64,000 nt of DNA. Source: Takifugu bimaculatus. Lineage: Eukaryota; Chordata; Actinopteri; Tetraodontiformes; Tetraodontidae. Below are positions 50,179-61,709 of this stretch, one piece after another; position 1 is the first letter of the stretch, and each line of letters begins with the position of its first letter. Both the position numbers and the translations under genes were made by a program. The DNA is taken from contig CP034986.1 in the NCBI GenBank assembly GCA_004026145.2, positions 186,001-250,000 of the forward strand. Direction: 5' to 3'. The notes beneath the pieces were generated by a model. The model did no database searches, was not told the DNA's origin, and was given only the letters and a program-made list of their open reading frames with translations.

Positions 50179-52732
50179 TTGGTGGTACTGTGATGATGAT
50201 GATGGTGAGGATAATGATGGTACCATGATGATGGTATTGTGATGATGATGATAATAATGATGGTGATGGTGATGATGGTACCATGATGATGATGATGATG
50301 ATGAAGATGGCACTAATGAATATGATCACGTGGAGATGAGGTTGATGTTAAATTTGATATCGCGGTTGGGGTGATGATGAAGGTGATAGTGATGAGGGCG
50401 CCTCGGGGGTTTATCCTGAGCGACACACGCGTGTTGTACGTGTGCAGAGGTTCCTTCTCGGTGACGGACACGCTCCATCTGCTCCAAACACATGACGTGT
50501 TCAAACAGGAGCAGGAGAACAAAGAGAGGAAGAACAAAAGGAGGAAGAACAAAAGGAGGAAGAACACGTTTGCACAAGCTGATGCCAAACAGCTGCGCCG
50601 GTTGTGTGTTTGCACTGAGGTGCACGTTTGCGTTATTAATTCTTCATCACGTGGATCTTCCTCGGTCTTCAGAGGAAGCCAAAGCTCACGGGTTCTTCAG
50701 CTGATTTAGCTTTGAGCTGGTCTCTTCGGCGTTGCTCTTTGATCTGGCAGCTCTGATCCGTGTCAGGATCAAAGCCGAGATCACAGCCACGCCCCCTGAG
50801 GTGAGACAGGAAGAGCTTCCATTACTGGATTAGATCACATCAGTGTCAGCTGGTGTCTCCGGACTGAAATGTGGATCAGTACACACATCCAACGGTCTGA
50901 GGCCAGTCTGGAGCTCAGGGCCGGGCCCCAGGCCCCAGCACCCTCCCGTGGGCCCAAATGAGACATAGCAGTCAAGAAAAGAATACAAACAACAACCGTC
51001 CCTCATCATTCCATTTGTTGCACCGAAGTTAAAGGTCTCAGAAACAGTTTCTGACGTCTGTTTAGAGAAAAGTTGTCTGTTTTGACTCATTTGCATTTAG
51101 ATGGTTTCTCTCCAACGGACGCCGTTTTCCCCCTGCGTGATGTAATTACGTACCTGCGCTTTTTTAACCCGGCAGCCGGAGCTGTGTTTGTGATGGACGA
51201 CCGCGTCAGCGGGGTCCGCAGGCTCTCATTCGTGACCGCAGCATCTCAGTGGGCGTCGACCTCGCCCTGGGGGGGGGGCGTGGTCTGAGAAACAGCAGCA
51301 ACATTTAGGAGGCCAGGATGGCGGTGAAGGGTAGCGGCAGGACGGTGGATGAAAGGACGACCCGCTGAGCATTCAGTCGGAGAAGAGAGACGACCAACAC
51401 ATCTACAGACAAGGAAACAGGAAGTGGCGTGGCCTTGTCTTCCGACACACCCCCTTCCTGTTAGCACGCCAGCGTTGGGGATTGATTATAGATTCCTTCA
51501 CTCCCGCAGAGGTTAAAATAAGCCGCAGCTCCGCCCTCGCTCACTAACAGATCCGCTAATAGAGCTGCATCTTCATCAGCTGATGATCTTCACTGTATCA
51601 TCCTTATTCAGAGCAGCAACCCCCACGTCTAACCCCTGGGGGGGGGGGGGGGGGGGGTATCACTCCCCGATGCTTTCTGAAGCACCCACCAGCTCGGCCC
51701 ACTAGCTCCGCCCACCACAGCCTCAGCCGTGTAGAGTTTCAATAATTAATTAACTGAGCTTAAGGATGACAGTAGGGGAGGAGAAGCGGGCTTATGGGAA
51801 TCCGTGGGGGGAGGACGAGGAGCTCGCTTCCATCTTCAAGCACACTGGAGAAGAACTGTGCTTTGATCACCATCATCTCCCCTGTGTGTGCTGGCTCAGC
51901 TCTAGCATCAGGCTTCCCGAAGTGTTCTGGAAGATTCCTTTAGCGGCTGGAACTCCTGTTTATGGACGATTTTGGGAGAGAAGGACAGTGAGAAACCAGC
52001 ATTACTGATGGGGCTGTAGCACCCTCTGGTTCCACGTCAGCGCAGTGTTTTCCATCACCAGGATGGGAAATCCTCCAATCCTGACAGGTGTGGTCCTGGT
52101 AACGGAAGCATGATGTCTGTCCCGTTCTGACAGATTTCTGACAGGAGGGGACACTTTTTCCCGCTCAGCTCTGAGACTTCTTGTGGAACCAGTCATACAA
52201 ATGTTCCGGTCCTACTGGGAACACTTCCAGTCTGTGCTTCTTGGGGGGTTCTTGTGTATCCCTGCTCCTAAAAAAGCTAATGTACAGAAACGGGAAGGAC
52301 TCAGGAGAGGTGGGGTGGGTTCTTTAAACTCAAGGAGGAAGGGTCAGAGCAAACAGATGGGCATTCTGAGAAAATGTGTGTGTGTGCTGATGCGTTGGTT
52401 ACTTCCTGTCTTCTTTCTCCTCTGTGTTTCCATCCCAGTGTGCTCAGAAACACACTCATCTCCAGTTCCCTGTGTGGAAGATCTCGCTGACACCTTCATG
52501 GTGACATACCGGCTCACAGATTCACCATCCTGCAAACGTCCTGCAGGAGCAGGGAAGCGTCTGTTCTGGGGGCAGAGCTGTAGCGGCACAGGTGATCGGC
52601 CTGCTGCTGCTGTCAGCGGGTCATGTGACCACACTACACTCTCCCCACGTGGCTGAAGTTTCTAATGAGGTTCCAGGATAGTTGTGGTCACCTGACCTCA
52701 GCGCTGAAGGTTACTGAGTTCTCAGATGTGTG

Positions 52733-52770
<38 letters not shown>

Positions 52771-55178
52771 TCCGTCCTTGTTAACCTGCTCTCCTCCCAG
52801 CTACCTCAACCTTCCACCTGAACGTCCGTGTGATTCGTTTGCTGCTGCATAAACGTTGCTGTTGTAGCCGCTTCGTAATGAAGAAGAAGAGTTGCAAACA
52901 GAAGCAGCTGCTTGAGCATTTCTGTTGATGTCACCACACCGTTCCTTTTTCTCCTGATACAGTCACCTGTGCATTGCCAAACATGACCCTGACAAATGTA
53001 GTAAGAAAAAGCTGGACCTGTTGTAAGTGTGGTGATTTAGCTAATGCTAAAGAGCATCGTTTGTTCCTACAGAGACTAACATCAGTCTTCGTGAATGCAG
53101 GTCAACGTTTCCTTCACGTCAATCATCAGTTTGAGCCTTTTTATATTTTACGGGTACTGAAGTTGAGTTTGAAGCATGATGATGCTAACTGGACTTTAAC
53201 TTCCTGTCAGTGAGGATGACGGGTTGTTGACGCGTCTGTGTTCCACACAAACATGTGGATGTTATAGCTACATGCTGAAGGTGTGGTTGGTGTCTCAGAA
53301 CAGGTGCAGCACTCAGTGGTCACATGTAAGTGCCATGGAGAGGTTCTCCAAACAGTGGCTACAGACAGTTCTCTGATGAACACAGGTTCTTGCACTTGAT
53401 GGGCCCCATCAGGCCTGATGGCCATAGCTGCACTGAAAAGCTTGTGCACATTATGGTGTTAGCATTATAGCCACCGTAAACCTAATGTCAATGTGCTCTA
53501 CCTGTGCTCCTTCAGATCAACTGGGTCATTTTTGAGGTTTACCTGATCAGATCATGTTTCTCAGCCAGCTGAAAAGAAGAGATGAACGCCTCAGGTGTCA
53601 GAGTCATGACATTGAGTCACGTCAGGAGAAATTAGAGTCTCATCATCGCTCGCTAAACCTCTTCAATAACCTGAGAATGAGTCATGTGACAATGCTGTCA
53701 ACACTTCTAAGGTGACAGCTAATAGGACTGGGGCGGAGCCTCTCGATGGATCATGTGACCAATAGGACTGGGACGGAGCCTCTCGATGGATCATGTGACC
53801 AATAGGACTGGGGCGGAGCCTCTCAATGGATCATGTGACCAATAGGACTGGGGCAGAGCCGCTCAGTACATCATGTGACCAATAGGACTGGGGCGGAGCC
53901 TCTCGATGCATCATGTGACCAATGGGACAGTGGAGAGTCTATTTATGGTGCTTAAATTTGAAGGGATGAACCGATTTCATTATTTTACCAACAAAAGCAC
54001 ACTGACTTGCAAATGATGACGGATTATAGGTCACTTAAACAACATGTTTCTTCTCGCTGCGCCGCGCTGAGTGTAAATCCCAGCAGAGCCCAGTTTAGCA
54101 GCCACATGGGGCCTACTTCCTCACTAAAACCCACCTCATTTACATGTGTAATTGAGCGGAACGTCATCAGCACGCGCACGCCACTGCAGGAACGTGTGTG
54201 TTCCACGCAGACATGCCAAGTAGAAAGCAAATAGTGATTTATATCAATTACAGCAACTGCAGCTGTAGTTGTTGTTGCTTCCAAGTGGGGATTCAGACTT
54301 TTCAGTTCATCGACGTGTTACAGTCAAAGGAGGAAGAACACAAGAGCACAAGCACATCATCACAGGAAATGTTTAATTTTAATTGAATTCAACCCTGGCT
54401 CAGGATTAGAGCATTTCATGCTAGCTCCCACCATATCATTGCTTCCTCCCTCTCTGTCAGAGACTCTCAAAAAGACTTGTTCTTCTAACCACTGCTGAAG
54501 CTGTATAATTATGTTATATTGAAGGATCCAGGATGGATTCATGGAGTCCCCCCTCCCCCCACTGTCCCTTCGGACCATGTGATGGACACATGTGCATCCA
54601 CACTCTGGACAGGCTGGACTATCAGGAGAAGATGACGCGTGTTTAGGAGTTCCCCGAAAATGTTGGGCGAGTATGTTTGGCTGGAGCGCCCCCGGGTGGT
54701 GGTTTGTGTTAGTGCACCCTGAGGCTGCAGTGGGCTCTGCGTCACAGGTCGCGACCTCTCAGTTTCCTTTCCAGACTCACTGAGCAAATATTCCCTGGAA
54801 AAAGTTGAGGGCGAAGACAGGTTTTTGTGTTTCTCAAAGCCGAGTAAAAAGCTTTCAGTGTCAAATATTTAGATTTCAGAATAAAAGCATTTTTTCCCCC
54901 CAATTTTGCTCTGATGATACAAACATGCCTGTTTATTAACGACCATGTATGATGGAAATAACGTCATCAACCTCACAGGCCTGCTCCACAGTATGGACGT
55001 GCACGTGACTGTCACGCACCTCTGCCCTTAACAGCACAAAGACCCATGAAAAGGATGTTTGAACATGAAGAAGCTGTTTGATAACATGTCGAGTTGGAGT
55101 TAAAGTGTTTTTGCTTTCACTCAACATCAAACTAATGACAACAAGCTTCAGGCAGCATTTAGCATCTAGGTCACTGCT

Positions 55179-55219
<41 letters not shown>

Positions 55220-58200
55220 CACACACACACACGCACACACACACACACACACCATCACATTGCATTATTTTGAAGAGCTGCAGTTCGTGCTCCGTTGCTC
55301 AAGTTGCATGAAGCTGTGCATGTAGATGAAGAGGTGGACCTCTGTGGGGATGTGTTTCCACGGCGACCGTGTGTGGTCCTGGCCTGGTTTCCACAGTTCA
55401 GACCCTTCTGAGTGACTGATTGATGGGTCCTTCACCAGACAGGCACAGGGAGGCGGGACTTCCTGATTCAGAGGCTGCAGATTCATCAGCTGATTCACTC
55501 ATTCACCTCTGGATCAGAGAGTCTGAAGATGAACGCATGAATGATGAACGCATGAATGATGAACGCATGAATGATGAATGCACGAGGACTCTGGGATTCA
55601 CACGACAGGCTCGGTCGCACGTTTGTCCCGTCCTCTTTCCTACAGCTCCATACGGAATGATCGTGGCTGTACATCCACGTTTGCCCTCATCCATAGATTT
55701 TGTTAGCTTACACTGATGACCTCTGACCTCCATCCTTGTTTCCAGGTGGTTCTGGTGGGTTCCTCCATTAATGAGCGGGACCAGATGCTCTTCATCAGCA
55801 CTGACGAAGGCTCCTCATTCCAGCGACAGCCCGTCGCCTTCACCCCGGACACCCTCATGTTCCACCCCAAGGACGAAGACAAACTCCTGGCCTACTGTAG
55901 GGAGGGGCGGGTGAGTTATAAACTCCTGGAATACTGTGGGGGCGGGTGAGTTATAAACTCCCGGAATACTGTAGGGAGGGGCGGGTGAGTTATAAACTCC
56001 TGGAATACTGTGGGGGCGGGTGAGTTATAAACTCCTGGAATACTGTGGGGGCGGGTGAGTTATAAACTCCCGGAATACTGTAGGGAGGGGCGGGTGAGTT
56101 ATAAACCCCTGGAATACTGGGGGGGCGGGTGAGTTATAAACTCCTGGAATACTGGGGGGGGGTGGGTGAGTAATAAACTCCTGGCCTACTGGGGTGTGTG
56201 TGGGGGTTATTTTGCATTATTTTGAAGAGCTGCAGTTGGGGTCCTGCTGCTCCAGGTGCATGAAGCTGTGCATGTAGATCAGGGGTGTCCAAACGTTTTT
56301 CCACCGAGGGCCAAATACATAAAAATATAGGAGGGGCTGGGCCACTTACAAGAAATTAGGTATATAGCCTCAACTTTAGTGTATTAAAGTTAGAAAAATC
56401 AATTAAAAGTGGTCAAATATGTTATATTGTTATTGAATATAATTAAAGACAAAACTGCCTTCATCACAGCTTTCCATAAATGGATCTTTGGTAGCTCATT
56501 CCCAGAACAGCAGCCTCAGATTTCTTCTTAGAAGATTTACAGTACAGAGAAAAAACAATAAAGGGGAAAATGAAACTGGTAGATTTCAAGCTTGTTATTT
56601 AAGTTATTAGGCTTAGGAGCACACCTAATAACGTTCACTTGAAATGGTTATCAACATTAACAGACTGAACTGGACGTGCGTATAAATTTAATAAATTATT
56701 CTGGTGAGTATCAGCTGGGTATGTAAATCGGGCCATCAAGCTGTGGTCCTGATCTGACGCCACTCGTGCCAAAAATCCGGACAAATGTCACTTGATCAAG
56801 GAGCAAATCTGCATCAGATGAGATGAGCTGCTTTTGCGTGTGCAGTGTGTGCGCTGTACACAGCGGTGTGTACACTGTGTGTTAACAAGAAAAACACTTA
56901 TTACAAAGTGATGCGCAAAAGCAGGGTTTCCCTTTTTGGTGGAGTAACTGCCTTCATGCCAACAGTAGCTTCCCCTGGTGTTAAAACTAAGAAGTCCAAT
57001 ACACTCAAGCAAAAGTTGAAGTACGGGCCATATTCTATTCTATTTATAAAATGTCTTGCGGGCCAATTAAAAATGGACGAAGGGCCACAGTTGGCCCGCG
57101 GGCCGTAGTTTGGACACCCCTGATGTAGATGAAGAGGTGGACCTCTGTGAGGGAGCGTTTCCACGGCGACCGTGCGTGGTCCTGGCCCGGCTTCCACAGT
57201 TCAGACCCTTCCGAGTGACTGATTGACAGGTCCTGCACCAGACCCACACGGGGAGGCGGGACTTCCTGATTCAGAGGCTGCAGATTCCTCAGGTGTTTCA
57301 CACGTTGGCGTCTGGGCTGCTGCAGAACCAGTCCAGCCAGTCTGCGTCCAGGCTGAGCGCCTGCAGCTGGACACGCCCCCCCCCCCGGGGTCACACAGAC
57401 GCTTCAGTCTGTTCAGAGCAGCTGATTCTGCTCCCGGGTCCTTCAGTGTTGTTCTCAGCGCTGGTGAGCAGGAGCCATCTTCAACATTGGATATAAATAA
57501 CTGTAAATGATGGGCAGTCAGTCGTGAAGCGTCTGTGTGGTCAGACTGCAGGTGAATCAAATACCATCAGACCTCCTTTAGAGCGGAGCGGATGCTGAAG
57601 GTCACAGGTGTGCTGATCTTCTGTAAAGAACCTCTGGAGTGTGTTTGATCCAGCTTTGATCTGCTTTGATGAGGGTTCTTGTGAGTGGAGGAATCATCGT
57701 CAAACACCTGCGTCTCTCTCCTCTAACGCCGTCTTCTCTCTTCTGGTCCTTCAGCTCTTCGCCTCTACGGACCTTGGCCACAAGTGGACGTTGCTTCAGG
57801 ACCGAGTCACCAAGGATCGGGTCTACTGGTCAGTTCATCTCCACTCCTTTTATCTGGTTTGGGTCGAGTTGGACGAACCTCTAAAGAGAAAGGATTAATG
57901 ACCTGTACTGGTGACATCCCAGTAACACTCAGACGGTCAATACTGGGTCAGGAAGGAGAACTTGAGTTCCCACTCTTCTGCTGCTCTGGTCCAACTGGTT
58001 TCTGAAGGTCCCGGCAGAGAAACCTAAACTCATTAGTGTCGACCATTGGTTCTGGTTTAGCTTCAGGCAATAAAAGTTAGCCATTAAAGCCCAGACTGGC
58101 CCCTAACAACTGTGTCTGGAGCTAAAATACGAACCAAATATTAGTGGGCTGCTAGCTTCAGTTACTACCTCGACATTTAGCAGGTATGCTAGTCTTAGCT

Positions 58201-61163
58201 AGCATTTGGCAACCATGCTGTTCTTTAGTGGCGAAAGCCTTTGATGGTGAAGGTGGGCAATGTTTTAACAAACCATGCTAATCTCCCCCTTTCCACCACT
58301 TTAACTGGGAACCTTCGAGAAACCGTCCCCAGTTTGTGGGTTTAAACAACGAGAGCAGAACTTCTGAACCCGTTTTAACGGCATCTGAAGATGAAACCAG
58401 GAGGACGTGGACGGGCTGGAGACCCGAGCAGAGCTGAAGCGGCCGTGTGTGTTTGGTTTCACCGGCCTCTCCTCTGACACAGGAGCTGATCTACATGTAC
58501 ACCGCCAAGGTCGAAGCCCAACTCAACATTTGTGCGGAGGATAAATTATGTATGAGCTGTGCAGAAAACACTTTCATTAGCATCGCGTGCTTTTATCAAG
58601 CTGCACTGAGCAAAACTCCTTCAATTCAAGGGCGTCTGAGCAGGACAAACTGAGCTCCGGCACCTTTTCACACTTCCTTTGGTGCAGATGTTGCTGTCAC
58701 ACATCTCCAGATCAGTCCTTTAACACCTCTAACCCTCCAAGTCCATGGCACCGTGTTTAACGCGTTAGCTAATGGTTGCTAATGGAAGCTGCTGTACTCT
58801 CAGTCCGCAGCGTCATTCAGTCGAAGGTCTTCCTCTCCTTCACCTGATAATAAGCCTCTTCCAGTGACCCAGCGTGCGTTTAGCTTGACTACAATGTCGC
58901 TATAGCAACCTAAACACTACCGCGAAGAGCTGTCCATGTTTCATGATGTACTGTACGTGTGAGTTCAGAGCACATGGGTGTTAGCATGTTAGCATTTACC
59001 GCGCAGCGATGGGGACTTTACTCGAAAAGAAATCCAATATCTGCTGATCATTTAGAAACAGTTCCCAATAGTCAGTGCAGCGGATTTCCAGAAGTTTCCT
59101 CCCCCTCATATAACAAGAAAAAGGTGATGATTCAGTGGTTACGGGAAGAGTCTGAATAATAAGAATGTGTCAGTGGCTCGCTGGTCATCGTCATCGTCCA
59201 AACATTGGTGTCCGCTTCTGTGTTCCAGGTCAGTAGCTGGGGTGGACGTGGATCCTGATCTGGTGCACATGGAGATCCAAGACTCCAGCGGAGGTGCACT
59301 TCCTCTTGCTCTGCATTACTCACCTTTATTCACGCTCCGTTAGCAAGAATGCTAACTGGGTTAAATGAGTCACTCTTGAAACTGTGAAACCAGATGAGGA
59401 GCAGCATCAGTAGAAGTGCTGAACCTATGAGGATTGGGCTGAATGTCCCCTCATTTCAGACTTCTGTCAGGCCTGAGAGCTCTTCTGGAGTTCTTCTAGA
59501 GTTCTTCTAGAGTTCTTCTAGAGTGCATTTAGAGTTCTTCTAGGGTTCTTCTGTCCTGATCTGTTCTATCCTGACTTGTCTGGACATCAAATAAAAGTCT
59601 GACAACAGTGAAATATAGAGACAAAAAGAATTAAAAGTGTGTTACTGGGACATTTGTCTTGTTGAAGGAGAGAAGGAACCTAAAGGTTTTCCCTCTGTGT
59701 GTTCTGTCTGTGTGTTCTGACTGTATGTTCTGACTGTGTGTTCTGACTGTGTGTTCTGTCTGTGTGTTCTGACTGTGTGTTCTGACTGTGTGTTCCCTCT
59801 GTGTGTTCTGTCTGTGTGTTCCCTCTGTGTGTTCTGACTGTGTGTTCCCTCTGTGTGTTCCCTCTGTATGTTTTGACTGTGTGTTCCCTCTGTGTGTTCC
59901 CTCTGTGTGTTCTGACTGTGTGTTCTGTCTGTGTGTTCCCTCTGTGTGTTCTGACTGTGTGTTCTGTCTGTGTGTTCCCTCTGTGTGTTCTGACTGTGTG
60001 TTCTGACTGTGTGTTCTGACTGTGTGTTCTGTCTGTGTGTTCCCTCTGTGTGTTCTGACTGTGTGTTCTGACTGTGTGTTCTGTCTGTGTGTTCCCTCTG
60101 TGTGTTCTGACTGTGTGTTCCCTCTGTGTGTTCTGTCTGTGTGTTCCCTCTGTGTGTTCCCTCTGTATGTTTTGACTGTGTGTTCTGACTGTGTGTTCTG
60201 TCTGTGTGTTCTGACTGTGTGTTCTGACTGTGTGTTCTGACTGTGTGTTCCCTCTGTGTGTTCTGTCTGTGTGTTCCCTCTGTGTGTTCTGACTGTGTGT
60301 TCTGACTGTGTGTTCTGTCTGTGTGTTCCCTCTGTGTGTTCTGACTGTGTGTTCTGACTGTGTGTTCTGTCTGTGTGTTCCCTCTGTGTGTTCTGACTGT
60401 GTGTTCTGACTGTGTGTTCTGACTGTGTGTTCTGACTGTGTGTTCCCTCTGTGTGTTCTGTCTGTGTGTTCTGACTGTGTGTTCTGACTGTGTGTTCTGT
60501 CTGTGTGCTCCTGCAGGTTACCTGTACGTCACCTGTCTCATCCAGAACTGCTCAGACAAAATGGTGACGGCCCAGTTCCTGGGGAAGATCGACCGCAGCT
60601 CCCTGCTGGTGCAGGACGACTACATATTTGTCAAGGTAACCATGGCGGCGCTGTTGTGTTCACCTGTGTTCCTGAACCTGCACAGGAAACAGGAAGTGAC
60701 CTTTCAGAGTAAATCAGGGGCATCACAGACAGCGGACCTTCATCATCATCATCATCAAACAGCTGCCTCAGACGGACAAAAACAGTTAATCAGGTGTTTC
60801 ATCCAGAATCTGAACCAGTCCTGACACCAGTAACTGGACCAGCACCAGTAACTGAATCAGTCCTGACACCAGTAATTGGACCAGCACCAGTAACTGGACT
60901 AGTCCTGACACCAGTAACTGGACCAGCACCAGTAACTGGACCAGCACCAGTAACTGAATCAGTCCTGACACCAGTAATTGGACCAGCACCAGTAACTGGA
61001 CTAGTCCTGACCCCAGTAACTGAACCAGTTCTGGCACCAGTAACTGAACCAGTTCTGGCACCAGTAACTGAACCAGCACCAGCCAGGGGAGACCGTGTCG
61101 CGTCACAATCATCCATGTGGTTCTGACGCTCACATATGTGCAGCAGCAGCTCAGCAGCTGGAC

Positions 61164-61196
<33 letters not shown>

Positions 61197-61671
61197 CCTT
61201 CCTCGCTCTCAGTGCGTCTGGTGCTCTCTCCATAAGCCCCGCCCCCAGTGGTGAGGGTCTGACTGGTCGGACGGTTCTGGTTCTGGTCCTGGCTGCAGAA
61301 GAAGCAGCATGTCTCCACTCCCCTGACGGCGTTGGGCTTCGAGGCTCAGCCCAGCCCAGTTGTTCTGGACCCAGTTTCCTATTCTGGAACCAGTAACTGG
61401 ACCCAATTCTTCTCTCCAGGTCACGTCGGGGAGTCGCACCAAGCACTTCGTGTCCTACAGACGCAACGAGTTCGTCCAGATGAGGTTTCCCAAGTACTCG
61501 CTGCCAAAGGTAACCAGCTGACCTTGGTCATGTGACACAACTACCTGAGGTGGGTTCCAACCAGTGCTCCCAGTAAATGACCCCAGTATGTTCTGGGATT
61601 TAAGCTCAAAGATCTGCCAAGGTCCTGTGATGGTCACAGATCTGAGATCTGTTTTAACTGGAGTTTAGAGA

Positions 61672-61709
<38 letters not shown>

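Larger units (their letters stand above)
40393..55745 (+). other. sorcs2 intron 3 (15.4 kb)
   Basis: It runs from donor GTAAGA at 40393 to acceptor TTCCAG at 55745. It contains microsatellites (about 40705-40770, 40899-40946, 41077-41112), the CTC/CAG-type array at 43622-44098, two trinucleotide arrays and a 40-bp array. The open frames I inspected in the non-repetitive parts (for example 42612-43139 and 51766-52008) look like no known protein and lack convincing splice context. Confidence 0.8.

Noticed and set aside
49599..50329. Ser/His-rich minus-strand frames
   Set aside because: Reading of a GAT array on the other strand.
59788..60824. Cysteine-rich frames, one running into sorcs2 exon 7
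   Set aside because: Translations of the TGTGTGTTC minisatellite. Exon 7 has a clear acceptor at 60516 and its phase fits exons 6 and 8.
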